24,876 nucleotides of DNA from a virus (IMGVR_UViG_3300048091_000428:1-24876); one strand, 5' to 3'; positions 1-8,006 are shown, counted from the stretch's first letter. The notes: generated by a model from the sequence alone, not told the origin. A program made the numbers and translations.

Positions 1-585
1 GCTCAGCGCATCGGCACGCTGCCAGACAACAGCTACCTGCCGGTGATGACCTTCTGGGACATCGGTGTCGGCGACTCCACGGCCATCTGGTTCGTGCGTC
101 AGGTCGGCAACGAGTACCACGTCATCGACTTCTACCAGAACAGCGGGGAAGGCCTGCGGCACTACATGAAGGTGCTGAAGGACAAGGGCTACACCTACTC
201 CGAACACTGGGGCCCGCACGACATCGACAACCGGGAATTCGGCAGCGATGCCAAGACCCGCCGGGAAATGGCGCGCGAGGGCTACGAGATCGACGGACAG
301 CATTACCGCATGACTTTCCAGGTCGTGCCGAAAATCGGTGTCGACGACGGTATCGACCAGGCTCGCGAGATCCTCGCCCACTGTGCCTTTGACGAGGCGA
401 AGTGTGAGGAGGGCATCACGGCGCTGGAGAACTACCGCAAAGAGTGGGACGACAAGAAGGGCTGCTGGAAAGATCGGCCGCTTCACGACTGGGCGTCTCA
501 CCCCGCCGATGCGTGGCGCTACTTCGCTGTCGCCAAAACGAAGCGCGCCACCATGACGCACATTCCTGTCACCTTCACTTTCTGA
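1..585 (+). CDS. terL: Terminase large subunit, C-terminal part (5' end outside window)
   Basis: This is the end of the DNA-packaging motor. The large terminase couples ATP hydrolysis to translocation of DNA into the prohead and cuts the concatemer. The visible 194 codons are the nuclease half, with an RNase H-like fold. An early strand carries DIGVGDSTAIW, whose first Asp is a typical metal ligand. A middle HDID segment lies near residue 75 and a late HPADAWRYFAV segment near the C-terminus supplies the last acidic ligand. The reading frame is open from base 1, so the start and the ATPase domain lie upstream. The portal gene follows after 7 bases, as expected for a packaging module. The family assignment is from motif pattern and context. 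Confidence 0.85.
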   Translation, partial: AQRIGTLPDNSYLPVMTFWDIGVGDSTAIWFVRQVGNEYHVIDFYQNSGEGLRHYMKVLKDKGYTYSEHWGPHDIDNREFGSDAKTRREMAREGYEIDGQHYRMTFQVVPKIGVDDGIDQAREILAHCAFDEAKCEEGITALENYRKEWDDKKGCWKDRPLHDWASHPADAWRYFAVAKTKRATMTHIPVTFTF

Positions 586-592
586 GGCCCAT

Positions 593-2062
593 ATGCCCAA
601 CTACAGCGCCAAACGGCAGGAGTACGACGATGCCTTGCCCGGTTGGCAGCTGGTCAAGCGTTGCGTAGCCGGGCCGCGAGAGGTTCGCAAGTACAACGAA
701 TACTTGCCAATGCCTGACCCGCACAATCAATCGCCCGAGAATATCGCGCGGTATGAGCAGCTCAAGAAGCGGGCGATGTTCCTCAACGTCACCGGGCGCA
801 CTCGCACCGGGCTGTTGGGCGCGGTGTTCCGCAAGACGGCAGAGATCAAGCTGCCATCGGCCGTTGGGTATCTGCTGGAGAACATCAGCGGCGACGGCTC
901 GAGCCTTGAGCAACTGTGCAAAGAGGCAACCGGCGAATGCCTCGACACTGGCCGTGGCGGACTGCTGGTGGACTTCCCGAAGGTGGAGCTGCCCGAGGGT
1001 CAGACGTCACTCACTGTCGCCCAAGCCGCGAATGCGCGGGCCTACGTTCACTTCTACCCAGCCGAGAGCATCGTCAATTGGCGGGAAGATGTGATCGATG
1101 GCGTACGCCGGCTGACGCTGGTGGTGCTCCACGAAAAGATTAACGAAGCCACGGCTGACGGCTTTGAGTTTACGGCGAAGGATCAGTACCGCGCGCTGAT
1201 GCTGCTCGATGGCAAATACGTGCAGCGTGTGTACACGGAAGACACGCCGGACGGCGCCGAAACGAACCCGACCGACAAGGCTGGCAAGTCATTCGATCAC
1301 ATCCCGTTCCACTTCTTCGGCTCACAGAACAACGACGCCAGCATCGACAAGGCGCCGCTGGAAGACTTGGCCGAGGTGAACATCCTTCACTACGGCAACA
1401 GCGCCACGGTGGAAGAGGCGGGCTTCATCAGTTCGCAGCCGACGCTTTTCATCACTACGGATATCCAGCCTGACGAGTTCATCAAGCTGAACCCAAACGG
1501 GATGCACATCGGTTCGCGGCGCGGGCACAACCTCGGCAAGCAAGGCTCAGCGGTGATGCTGCAGGCCAAGGAAACTCAACTCGCCCGCGAGCTGATGAAG
1601 GACAAGGAAGAGCAGATGCTCATGATCGGTGCCCGCATCGTCCAGCAGGGCGGCGGCGCTGAGACGGCAGAAGCTGTTCGCATCCGGTACAGCTCTGATA
1701 ACTCGGTGCTGGGAACGATCGCCGGCAACGTCTCCGAGGCTGTGCGGCTGTCTTTGTTCGATGCCCAGCGTTTCATGATGGACGCGGTCGACGAAGCCGG
1801 CACTGTTTTCTGGCTCAACCAAGAGTTCTTCGATCAGGTAATGGATGCTCAATCGATCTTGGCTCAGATGCAGCTCTGGCAACAGGGCATCATCGCCAAG
1901 AAGGACTTGCGCACCAACTTGCGTCAGGCGGGCGTGCTTGAGTCTGATCGCTCAGACGACGATATCGACGCCGATCGCGAGGACGAAGCTCCGGTGGTGA
2001 GCAGCGAGGACGATCCGGTCGTGCCGCCCGACAAGAAGCCTGACGAGGTGAATGATGAGTAG
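593..2062 (+). CDS. Portal protein (DUF4055-type)
   Basis: The portal forms the dodecameric ring at the unique capsid vertex through which DNA enters and leaves, and it docks terminase and then the connectors. The 489 aa length is normal for a portal. The N-terminal part (YDDALPGWQLVKRC, then YLPMP and FLNVTGRTRTGLLGAVFRK at about residues 40-85) resembles the DUF4055 portal family. The C-terminal 40 residues are acidic and probably disordered. A GAGG motif lies 5 bases before the ATG. The gene sits directly after terminase and its 3' end overlaps the next gene by a few codons, suggesting translational coupling. The role is well supported by position and size; the precise family is from recognition, not from a search. 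Confidence 0.85.
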   Translation: MPNYSAKRQEYDDALPGWQLVKRCVAGPREVRKYNEYLPMPDPHNQSPENIARYEQLKKRAMFLNVTGRTRTGLLGAVFRKTAEIKLPSAVGYLLENISGDGSSLEQLCKEATGECLDTGRGGLLVDFPKVELPEGQTSLTVAQAANARAYVHFYPAESIVNWREDVIDGVRRLTLVVLHEKINEATADGFEFTAKDQYRALMLLDGKYVQRVYTEDTPDGAETNPTDKAGKSFDHIPFHFFGSQNNDASIDKAPLEDLAEVNILHYGNSATVEEAGFISSQPTLFITTDIQPDEFIKLNPNGMHIGSRRGHNLGKQGSAVMLQAKETQLARELMKDKEEQMLMIGARIVQQGGGAETAEAVRIRYSSDNSVLGTIAGNVSEAVRLSLFDAQRFMMDAVDEAGTVFWLNQEFFDQVMDAQSILAQMQLWQQGIIAKKDLRTNLRQAGVLESDRSDDDIDADREDEAPVVSSEDDPVVPPDKKPDEVNDE

Positions 2063-3098
2063 TGAGGGCTATCTGACCGATGCCACCACTCGGCACCAGG
2101 TGTACGTCCAGCGCTACGCCGGCGGAAACCTAAAGCGGGTGGCGTCATTCATCAGCAAGGCCATCAATACGGCAAAGGCGCGCGTGACGGCAGGCCTTAG
2201 CGCCTACGGCACGCGTCGGTACACCTCGCAGATAGAAACGCTCCAAGGCGATTTGCGGGGCATTTACGACGACATGAAGGGCAGGGCTCAGCTCGACCTT
2301 GGCGAGTTCGCTGCCTACGAGGCGGAGTTCAACGGCAAGATGCTGGGCAAGGTCATCAAGGCCGTTGTTCAGTTCAACGTGCCTTCGGCTGAGATGGTGA
2401 GCGCGGCGGCACTGGCTGACCCGATGCTGCTGGAGGCCCGCAAGGGCGTTCAACGGATCAGCATCAGCGGTGCGCTCGACCAGTTCGGCACCAAAAAGGC
2501 CGCTGAGATCATCGGCGAAATTCAGATTGGTTCAAGCCTCGGCGAGACCAGCCAGCAGATCGGACGGCGCCTGACCAGCATTCACCAGTTGCATCAGGAT
2601 CAGGCCTCGTCACTCGTTCGCACGATGACGAACCATGTCGCCAGCACGGCGCGCATGGAAACGCTCAAGGCCAACGACGACATCCTGCAGGGCTGGCGAT
2701 GGATCTCCACGCTGGACAGCAAGACCAGCGCCATGTGTCAGGCGAGGGATCAGCACATTTACGGATGGAACGACTCCAAGCCTCCGGGCCACTGGAATTG
2801 CAGGTCGGGCGCGCTGCCCGTACTGAAAGATGAGTTTGCCCGCGAGATTCCCGGCTCAACCCGGCCCTCAATCGGGCCTGACGGCGTCACGCTGGTGCCC
2901 AGTAAGACCAGCTATCAGGACTGGCTGTCACGGCAGCCCGCAGCTTTCCAGCGCGACGTGCTGGGGCCCAACCGATACGCCCTGTTCAGCAAGGGAGAGC
3001 TAACCCTCGACAAGTTCGTCGACGACAACGGCAAGACCCTGACCCTGAAGCAGCTGAAAGACCTAGAACCGCTGGCCTTCGAGCGAGCAGGGCTCTGA
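2052..3098 (+). CDS. Minor head / head morphogenesis protein (Mu gpF-like)
   Basis: A 348 aa protein of the phage Mu F-like head morphogenesis family, a minor capsid component packaged in few copies near the portal vertex. The diagnostic C-terminal block is at about residues 226-252: a Thr/Ser-x-x-Cys segment (SAMCQARDQHIYGW), followed by PPGHWNCRSG, with the Cys/His spacing of a metal-binding or disulfide site. The N-terminal half is helical. The start overlaps the portal stop by 11 bases. Two ATGs (2052 and 2055) are available and a GAGG at 2045-2048 fits the second slightly better. An intrinsic terminator follows at 3123-3145, closing the packaging-portal module. Confidence 0.8.
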   Translation: MMSSEGYLTDATTRHQVYVQRYAGGNLKRVASFISKAINTAKARVTAGLSAYGTRRYTSQIETLQGDLRGIYDDMKGRAQLDLGEFAAYEAEFNGKMLGKVIKAVVQFNVPSAEMVSAAALADPMLLEARKGVQRISISGALDQFGTKKAAEIIGEIQIGSSLGETSQQIGRRLTSIHQLHQDQASSLVRTMTNHVASTARMETLKANDDILQGWRWISTLDSKTSAMCQARDQHIYGWNDSKPPGHWNCRSGALPVLKDEFAREIPGSTRPSIGPDGVTLVPSKTSYQDWLSRQPAAFQRDVLGPNRYALFSKGELTLDKFVDDNGKTLTLKQLKDLEPLAFERAGL

Positions 3099-3122
3099 CA
3101 ACGAACCACACACACACACACG

Positions 3123-3145
3123 ACCGGCCTTGAGCCGGTTTTTTT
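3123..3145 (+). terminator. Intrinsic terminator between minor head and scaffold genes
   Basis: A six-base-pair stem (ACCGGC/GCCGGT) with a CTTGA loop is followed at once by seven T residues. It lies 25 bases after the minor head gene stop. The T-tract runs into an in-frame ATG at 3146 that would make a longer scaffold product, but that ATG has no ribosome binding site. Confidence 0.8.
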
Positions 3146-3187
3146 ATGCCTGCGGCTGAGCCAAAGGCAAATCATCCGGGGGATGAC

Positions 3188-3883
3188 ATGAAGTACAAGA
3201 TCAGCAAGGCGGAATACGAAGCGCTCGATGCAGCCATGCAGGCGCTTTACAAGGCGATGGGCGATGACTTCGTTCTGAGCGTTGAGGGCTTGCCCGGCGG
3301 TGGCGATGACCTCGAAGGCCTGAAGCGGCAGAACCAGACGCTGCTGGACGAGGCCAAGGAGGCAAAGCGTCTGCGCCGCGAAGCTGATGAGAAGCTTGAG
3401 CGTGAAAAGCTCGACGCTGCCAAGGCAAAGGGCGACTTCGAACAGCTTTACGCAAGCAGCGAGCAGGCCCTTGCGGCTGAGCGCACTCGCCTCGCCGAGC
3501 TGACCACCAGCATCGAGCGCCGCGACCTCACCTCGGCAGCCAGCAAGATTGCCACCGGCATCGCCGACGGAGAAAACGCGGAGATCCTCGCCGAGTTTGT
3601 CCAGCGCCGCCTGAAGATCGTTGAAGGCCAGGTCAAGGTCACGGACGCCTCCGGCAACCTGACCATCGCAACACTTGATGACCTGGCAAAAGAATTCCAG
3701 CAAGCGCCGCGCTACGCATCACTGGTGCGCGGCACGCAAGCGAACGGCGGCGGGGCTGCCGGGGGTAAGGGTGGCGGGGCCACCAAAACGTGGGAACAAA
3801 TGACCGGTATGGAGCGCGTAGAGCTTCGCCGAACCAACCCCGCCGAGCACGCGCGCATGAAAGCCGCTGCTGAGGCCAAGTAA
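3188..3883 (+). CDS. Capsid scaffold protein (probable)
   Basis: A 231 aa, highly charged, mostly helical protein. It begins MKYKISKAEYEALD, followed by a short Gly-Gly linker and a long Glu/Lys/Arg/Ala coiled coil at about residues 45-125. The basic C-terminal tail ends in a Met-Glu-Arg-Val-Glu-Leu-Arg-Arg-type helix, preceded by a glycine-rich stretch. This build and its place directly before the capsid gene fit an internal scaffold that directs coat assembly and then leaves the prohead. The start at 3188 is preferred to the in-frame ATG at 3146: the earlier one lies at the end of a terminator T-tract without a Shine-Dalgarno site, whereas GGGGGA precedes 3188. No protease domain is seen. 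Confidence 0.75.
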   Translation: MKYKISKAEYEALDAAMQALYKAMGDDFVLSVEGLPGGGDDLEGLKRQNQTLLDEAKEAKRLRREADEKLEREKLDAAKAKGDFEQLYASSEQALAAERTRLAELTTSIERRDLTSAASKIATGIADGENAEILAEFVQRRLKIVEGQVKVTDASGNLTIATLDDLAKEFQQAPRYASLVRGTQANGGGAAGGKGGGATKTWEQMTGMERVELRRTNPAEHARMKAAAEAK

Positions 3884-3897
3884 AAGGAAATTCAGCA

Positions 3898-4926
3898 ATG
3901 CCAACCATTCTCTCGGACGTCGTGTTCCGCGACGAGCTGCGCGATTACATCACCGTCAACACTGCAGAGCGCACCGCGTTCTTCCAGTCGGGCATCCTGA
4001 CCACCAACTCGGACATGACCACTCTGCTGGCCAGCCCGTCGAACACCTTCACCATTCCGTGGTGGGTTGACCTGGACGCGTCCATCGAGTCGAACTACTC
4101 GAACGACGTGTACACCGACATCGCAGTTCCGCTCTCGGTCACCAGCGCTTCCATGCAGGCGCGCGCCGCGTACCTCAACGAAGGCTGGAACTGCATGAAC
4201 CTGGTGAAGAACATCACCAAGCAGGATCCGCTGGAATTCGTGGCGGGTCGCCTGATCTCTTACTGGCAGCGCGTGGCCCAGCGCCGCACCATTGCCACCG
4301 CAGTGGGCATCTACAACGACAACATCGCTTCCAACGGTGGCGATATGGTCGTGGACGCCGGCGGCATCATCAATCCAGCCGCAGTGATCCGCGCGAAAGG
4401 CACCATGGGTGACTACAGCGGCCAACTGGGTGGTCTGAGCGTCATCGCGATGCACTCGGCAGTTCACACCGAGTTGTCGATCCAGAACCAGATCGACTTC
4501 ACTCCGATGGCAGACCAAACCCCAGAGTTCGGTCGCTTCCAAGGGATGCCGGTCGTCTTGGATGACGGCCTGCCAGTGATTGGTAACGGCCCTACCGCCA
4601 AGTACTTGTCGATCATTTTCGGCCCGGGTGCCATCGGCTACGCCGAGCAGCAGCCGGAAGGCGAGGACGGTCTGGAATACGATCGTACCCCTGATCGCGG
4701 TAACGGCGGCGGTGCTGAAACCCTGTGGACTCGCCGCAACTTCGTCGTGCACCCGCTGGGCTTCTCGTTCAACAGCACCACCATCACCGGTACCCCGACC
4801 ACCACGCGCCCAATCTCGGCGAACTGGGCTGACCTAGCTCTGGCTACCAACTGGGAGCGCAAGTTCGCCCGCAAGCAGGTGCCTATGGCGTTCATCACCT
4901 CTCTCGTTACTGCACCAGCGGCGTAA
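3898..4926 (+). CDS. Major capsid protein
   Basis: A 342 aa coat protein candidate that would build the icosahedral shell. It follows the scaffold gene by 14 bases with a strong AAGGA ribosome binding site. Its composition is that of an abundant structural protein: even, GC-ending codons, many Asn, Thr and aromatic residues, and no catalytic motifs. The segment from about residue 60 (TIPWWVDLDASIESNYSND) to residue 145 resembles coat proteins of other Pseudomonas and Burkholderia phages. The central helix (LISYWQRVAQRRTIATAVG) would fit the spine helix of an HK97 fold. The assignment rests on order (portal, minor head, scaffold, coat), size and composition. Two inverted repeats follow the stop codon. 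Confidence 0.85.
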   Translation: MPTILSDVVFRDELRDYITVNTAERTAFFQSGILTTNSDMTTLLASPSNTFTIPWWVDLDASIESNYSNDVYTDIAVPLSVTSASMQARAAYLNEGWNCMNLVKNITKQDPLEFVAGRLISYWQRVAQRRTIATAVGIYNDNIASNGGDMVVDAGGIINPAAVIRAKGTMGDYSGQLGGLSVIAMHSAVHTELSIQNQIDFTPMADQTPEFGRFQGMPVVLDDGLPVIGNGPTAKYLSIIFGPGAIGYAEQQPEGEDGLEYDRTPDRGNGGGAETLWTRRNFVVHPLGFSFNSTTITGTPTTTRPISANWADLALATNWERKFARKQVPMAFITSLVTAPAA

Positions 4927-4933
4927 ACGAGCG

Positions 4934-4971
4934 CGCGGTGGGTGAGTTTCCCGCCGCGTAGATCTGATCTA
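4934..4971 (+). promoter_or_regulatory. Tandem stem-loops after the major capsid gene
   Basis: A nine-pair stem (CGCGGTGGG with CCCGCCGCG, one G-T pair, seven-base loop) at 4934-4958 is followed immediately by the short inverted repeat TAGATC-T-GATCTA at 4959-4971. There is no T-tract, so this is not a classical terminator. It could protect the 3' end of the capsid mRNA or attenuate transcription into the following genes. Function is inferred. Confidence 0.5.
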
Positions 4972-4981
4972 GGAGAAACCC

Positions 4982-5527
4982 ATGACTGTAAAAAAAGACA
5001 ATCACATCGACCCAAATACGAAGGCGCGCTGGGGCTTTGCAGGCGAGGAAGGTGAAGTCACCATCGGCCCTCAGACTGTCGGCGAAACCGGCGGCGTCGA
5101 TCATGCCCGATCGCGCATTGCAGAAGGTGGCGGCCGTAACAGTGGTGGCGGCGCGGAGCCGTCCCGCGAAGCCTTGGAGCTCGACGCGGTGAACACTTTG
5201 GCCGCAGGCCTCGAAGCGGGCGTGCTCAATCCGGTCGAGGGTGATGGGCCAGCTCTGCGTCTGTATCAAGCACTGACGGGCATCCAAGAAGGCATGAAGA
5301 ATCTTGCCGACGCCCGTAACGCCGCGGTGAATAAATCCGAAGAGCTGCAAAAGGAGGTCGACGCCTTGCTGGCGCAGGCAGAGAAAGATCGCTTGGCCGC
5401 TGCAACCGACCCCCTCGACGAGCTGACCGTCGTGCAGATCAAGGAACAGCTCGACGCCAAGGGCGTGGCCTACAAGGTCAACGACTCGAAGCCCGAGCTG
5501 CTCGCGATGCTGAAGTCCAACCAGTAA
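4982..5527 (+). CDS. Head-associated protein with C-terminal HeH/LEM-like domain
   Basis: A 181 aa protein. The N-terminal 60 residues are Gly- and charge-rich and look disordered. The middle (about residues 60-140) is helical and partly coiled-coil. The last 36 residues (from DELTVVQIKEQLDAKG to the end) form a helix-extended-loop-helix (HeH/SAP-like) unit with the typical pattern of Val-x-x-Leu-Lys-x-x-Leu, Gly, and a second Leu-rich helix. HeH domains are small nucleic-acid or protein binding units, often fused to phage head and neck proteins. The gene lies directly downstream of the capsid gene with an AGGAG site. A head decoration or completion role is inferred from position; a precise function is not known. 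Confidence 0.6.
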   Translation: MTVKKDNHIDPNTKARWGFAGEEGEVTIGPQTVGETGGVDHARSRIAEGGGRNSGGGAEPSREALELDAVNTLAAGLEAGVLNPVEGDGPALRLYQALTGIQEGMKNLADARNAAVNKSEELQKEVDALLAQAEKDRLAAATDPLDELTVVQIKEQLDAKGVAYKVNDSKPELLAMLKSNQ

Positions 5528-5533
5528 CACCCG

Positions 5534-5547
5534 GGGGCTTCGGCCCC
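5534..5547 (+). promoter_or_regulatory. UUCG-tetraloop hairpin
   Basis: GGGGC-TTCG-GCCCC makes a five-pair stem capped by a C(UUCG)G tetraloop, an exceptionally stable RNA hairpin. It lies just after the HeH-domain gene and 12 bases before the GGAGG of the next gene. There is no T-tract, so RNA processing or stability is more likely than termination. Confidence 0.5.
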
Positions 5548-5568
5548 ACTCATTCAAGCGGAGGCCTG

Positions 5569-5958
5569 ATGGCTACCTACTTCACCGTGGCGGACGTTGA
5601 CGCCATCCTCGGGGCTTCGTGGGCTCCAGATGACAAGAAGGCCCGGGCGGTTTTGCAGGCGAATGCCTATATGACCTCGCTCAATCTGGTGGGCATCGAC
5701 ATGGACGCGATTCCCGACGAGGTGAAGCAGGCCGGCGCTGAGCTGGCGGTTGTCGCCTCTGAGGGCAAGTTGTACCAACAGCACACCGAGGGATCGCTGG
5801 AGGCCAAAACGGTGAAGGCCGGATCGGTGACAACCAGCAAGACATTCGCCTCGATCGACACCAGCAAGTCGACCGCGCTGCCCGATGGCGTCCAGTTCGC
5901 GCTTGGGCTGCTCGCGCAATGGCGCACCAGCGGCTTCAGCTTCAACGTGTACAGGTGA
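5569..5958 (+). CDS. Head-tail connector (DnaT_2-like, adaptor position)
   Basis: A 129 aa protein that begins with a short helical repeat region (VADVDAILGASW... AVLQANAYMT) and ends in a helix and strand (QFALGLLAQWRTSGFSFNV). The pattern resembles the small phage proteins labelled 'DnaT-like ssDNA-binding' in databases. In this genomic position they are generally neck adaptors that sit below the portal, so the DNA-binding name is probably misleading. A GGAGG site lies 5 bases before the ATG. It is the first of four small genes with touching or overlapping ends, typical of a head-tail joining cassette. The role is inferred mainly from order. Confidence 0.6.
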   Translation: MATYFTVADVDAILGASWAPDDKKARAVLQANAYMTSLNLVGIDMDAIPDEVKQAGAELAVVASEGKLYQQHTEGSLEAKTVKAGSVTTSKTFASIDTSKSTALPDGVQFALGLLAQWRTSGFSFNVYR

Positions 5959-5961
5959 CCT

Positions 5962-6321
5962 ATGGGCCTACGTGAAGAGATTCAGGCGGATCTGGCTGAG
6001 GCCTTCGACACTGACCTGGCGGACGCCGTGAAGCCATTCAGCGGTGGCGTGACGCTGCCGGGAGCGTGGGATCCGGTCACTGAGGCGGCGGGCGACCCCG
6101 TTGTCATCGCCTACACCGGCCGAGGTGTGTTCGACGCATTCAAGATCGCACAGGTCGACGGCGTGAACATCCGCGCCACCGACCAACTGCTGATCGCGCT
6201 GACCAACGAAACGATTGGCGGGGTTCCGGACATCGGCCACAAGATCAACGATTTCGACGTGGTCAATGTCCAGACTGACCCGTCCGGCGCCCACTACGAG
6301 ATCCAGCTGAGGAAAGTCTGA
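5962..6321 (+). CDS. Head-tail joining / stopper-like protein
   Basis: A 119 aa, mostly beta protein. A short N-terminal helix (REEIQADLAEAFDTDLADAV) is followed by strands carrying VIAYTGRGVFDAF and the later DQLLIALTNE. This is the pattern of small phage neck proteins that plug or complete the connector after packaging. Relatives sometimes carry the erroneous label 'glutamate 5-kinase'; no kinase motif is seen. The gene starts 3 bases after the preceding stop, and its own stop overlaps the start of the next gene. The function is assigned from size, fold impression and position between adaptor and tail-completion genes. Confidence 0.5.
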   Translation: MGLREEIQADLAEAFDTDLADAVKPFSGGVTLPGAWDPVTEAAGDPVVIAYTGRGVFDAFKIAQVDGVNIRATDQLLIALTNETIGGVPDIGHKINDFDVVNVQTDPSGAHYEIQLRKV

Positions 6322-6896
6322 TGACCACCAAAGCAGGCTGGAGCCATAGCCTCACCGAGTTCGCCGATCAGGCTGGCGAGGACATCACCCAGATGGCGCG
6401 CGTCATCGCGACCGCCATGCTCACGGAGGTGGTGAACCGCTCGCCGGTCGGCAACCCCGACCTGTGGCAGGCCAACGTGGCGCTGCGCACGAAGAACGTG
6501 GCGCTAGCTGATGCGTACGACGCGAACGTCGATGCTCGCAACGCTGCGCGCACCGGTGGCCGCGCCTACAAGAAGCTGACCAGGCGCGAGCGCGAGGAGA
6601 ACTATTTCGTCAAAGCGCAGGCAGCGGGGAAGGGCTACATCGGCGGCACGTTCCGAGGCAGTCACCTGGTATCGATCGGCACGCCCGACATGACTGTGAC
6701 CGACAACGTCGATCCCTCCGGCGGCGAAACGATCAGCAAAGGCAGCATGCTCATTAAGGCCTCGGGAAAATTTCCGGTCATCTATATCCAAACGAACAGC
6801 CCCTACGGCGAGATGCTGGAATTGGGGCATTCCACACAGGCGCCCGGCGGGGTTTATGACCTCGCGTTTATAGGCGTATCCGAGGCCTACAAATGA
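6321..6896 (+). CDS. Tail completion / neck protein (HK97 gp10-like)
   Basis: A 191 aa basic protein. It opens with a helix (LTEFADQAGEDITQMARVIATAML) followed by a Val-Val-Asn-Arg-Ser-Pro-Val-Gly turn. It ends with NSPYGEMLELGHSTQAPGGV, a block typical of HK97 gp10-like tail completion proteins, in which a Tyr/Leu-Glu-x-Gly-His-Ser/Thr segment is conserved. Such proteins connect the finished tail to the head. The middle part (about residues 60-115) is rich in Arg and Lys. The start overlaps the preceding stop in a TGATG arrangement, and the next gene overlaps by ATGA, so the cassette is translationally coupled. Confidence 0.65.
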   Translation: MTTKAGWSHSLTEFADQAGEDITQMARVIATAMLTEVVNRSPVGNPDLWQANVALRTKNVALADAYDANVDARNAARTGGRAYKKLTRREREENYFVKAQAAGKGYIGGTFRGSHLVSIGTPDMTVTDNVDPSGGETISKGSMLIKASGKFPVIYIQTNSPYGEMLELGHSTQAPGGVYDLAFIGVSEAYK

Positions 6897-7288
6897 CCTT
6901 CGAGCAGATCAGAGCGCTCATCACCGGACGCATGGTGGCCTTCACCGGCATTGACCAGGCGCGGATTGATTACCCGAACCAGCCGGAAGTGTTCACGCCG
7001 CCGGCGACCGGCCTCTGGTGCAGGCTGAATATCCAGTACGCCTCGGCCTTCATGGCTGGTATGGCCGACCGACCGCACACACGCAAGCCCGGGCAGATCA
7101 GCCTCCAGTGCTTCGCCAGAGAGCGCACTGGCACCAAGGCCATCAATGAACTGGCCGACGCGCTTGAGGCGCACTTCGCCTACTGGATGTCCGGCGAACT
7201 TGAATGCATGGAAGCCAGTCAAGTGGTCGCCGGTGAGTTCGAGGGCTTCTACCAAATCAACGTTAACGTTCGGTTTCGGGCCGGTTAA
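6893..7288 (+). CDS. Tail terminator protein (gpU-like, DUF4128-type)
   Basis: A 131 aa protein with the size and layout of tail terminators, which cap the tail tube when it reaches full length and provide the head-binding end. An N-terminal helix (TFEQIRALITGRMVAF) and a central helix (ERTGTKAINELADALEAHF) flank beta strands. The C-terminus (FYQINVNVRFRAG) is a strand ending typical of the family. It overlaps the previous gene by four bases. Its last 26 bases overlap, tail to tail, the 3' end of the minus-strand gene ending at 7263. The role is supported by position immediately upstream of the tube gene, apart from the inserted antisense gene. Confidence 0.65.
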   Translation: MTFEQIRALITGRMVAFTGIDQARIDYPNQPEVFTPPATGLWCRLNIQYASAFMAGMADRPHTRKPGQISLQCFARERTGTKAINELADALEAHFAYWMSGELECMEASQVVAGEFEGFYQINVNVRFRAG

Positions 7289-7901
7289 CTAGCGTGCCAC
7301 AGTATTGGTGAAGTGCGAACCAACGCTGCAACGGCACTAGTTTTTTGACGGCATCTTTGGTGTCTTTGTATTTAAAGAGGGGATCCTCTTTCCCGCGCTG
7401 CCAGTCCGCAAAAGCATGAACTATCACTGCGGAGACTTCATTTATGCACTCAATACTTCCGCCCTTGGAGTAGTACTCCGGAGTTCCACCGGCCAAATTT
7501 TTGAGCCTTAAATAAAATTGATGGCGCCAATGTTCTTCGTGACTTTCGCACTCTTTTAGTATGACTCGGTCGTTGATTTGCTTCTTGGCCTCCTTGTACT
7601 GCTCTATGAGCCTGGCGGATGTGAGCCAGCCAAGCCTGTCATTCGGTGGATTTTTACCGACTGGGGTCTGGTCGACTAAGGCGATAAACGATCGCTCTAG
7701 CGTTCGCACGGCATCGCCTAATAGTCGCTCGTTCTTCCTTGCTTTTGCGGTCGACCGAATAGTTACTGCCGCGAAAAAAGCGGAGGCTGCACCTGCGTAG
7801 GCGGCGCACACTTCGGCAGATGGGAAAAATCCAGCGACTGTTACGTAGAACGTAGATAGGTCCATAGGGAAGTCCGTTTCGTGGTGGCGGTTGGCAATCA
7901 T
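7263..7901 (-). CDS. Antisense accessory membrane protein (moron), function unknown
   Basis: The only long gene on the minus strand inside the tail operon. The 212 aa product has an N-terminal hydrophobic stretch (about residues 20-47, GFFPSAEVCAAYAGAASAFF), then a basic stop-transfer segment (RSTAKARKNER) and a charged, helical cytoplasmic-type domain with many Lys, Glu and aromatic residues. No known domain is recognised. Met-13 (MDLSTFYVTVAG) is an alternative start; neither start has a clear Shine-Dalgarno site. Its composition is visibly more AT-rich than the flanking tail genes, a sign of separate origin. Placement suggests expression in the lysogen rather than with the late genes. Superinfection exclusion or anti-phage defence at the membrane is possible but is inference only. 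Confidence 0.7.
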   Translation of the reverse strand: MIANRHHETDFPMDLSTFYVTVAGFFPSAEVCAAYAGAASAFFAAVTIRSTAKARKNERLLGDAVRTLERSFIALVDQTPVGKNPPNDRLGWLTSARLIEQYKEAKKQINDRVILKECESHEEHWRHQFYLRLKNLAGGTPEYYSKGGSIECINEVSAVIVHAFADWQRGKEDPLFKYKDTKDAVKKLVPLQRWFALHQYCGTLVNRPETER

Positions 7902-7962
7902 CAGTCATCATCAGAACATTTTTCAATAGTCCTAGACATACCCAATCATCGAAGTTGAGATG

Positions 7963-7983
7963 CCCGCGCCTGCGGGTTTTTTT
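7963..7983 (+). terminator. Intrinsic terminator before the tail tube gene
   Basis: A five-pair stem CCCGC/GCGGG with a GCCT loop is followed by seven T residues. It lies between the start of the antisense gene and the tube gene and points in the direction of the late operon. Confidence 0.75.
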
Positions 7984-8006
7984 ATGCCCGCGAATAGGAG
8001 GCTCCA

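Noticed and set aside
3108-3122. CA dinucleotide run (ACACACACAC) before the terminator at 3123
   Set aside because: The run is short, with no sign of phase-variable coding because it lies outside any gene.
2915-3703. 262-codon minus-strand frame over the minor head and scaffold genes
   Set aside because: It lies opposite two well-supported genes and crosses a terminator. Its composition is that expected from the antisense of GC-rich coding DNA.
3892-4752. 286-codon minus-strand frame under the major capsid gene
   Set aside because: It is fully antisense to the capsid gene, with no ribosome binding site and no domain pattern.
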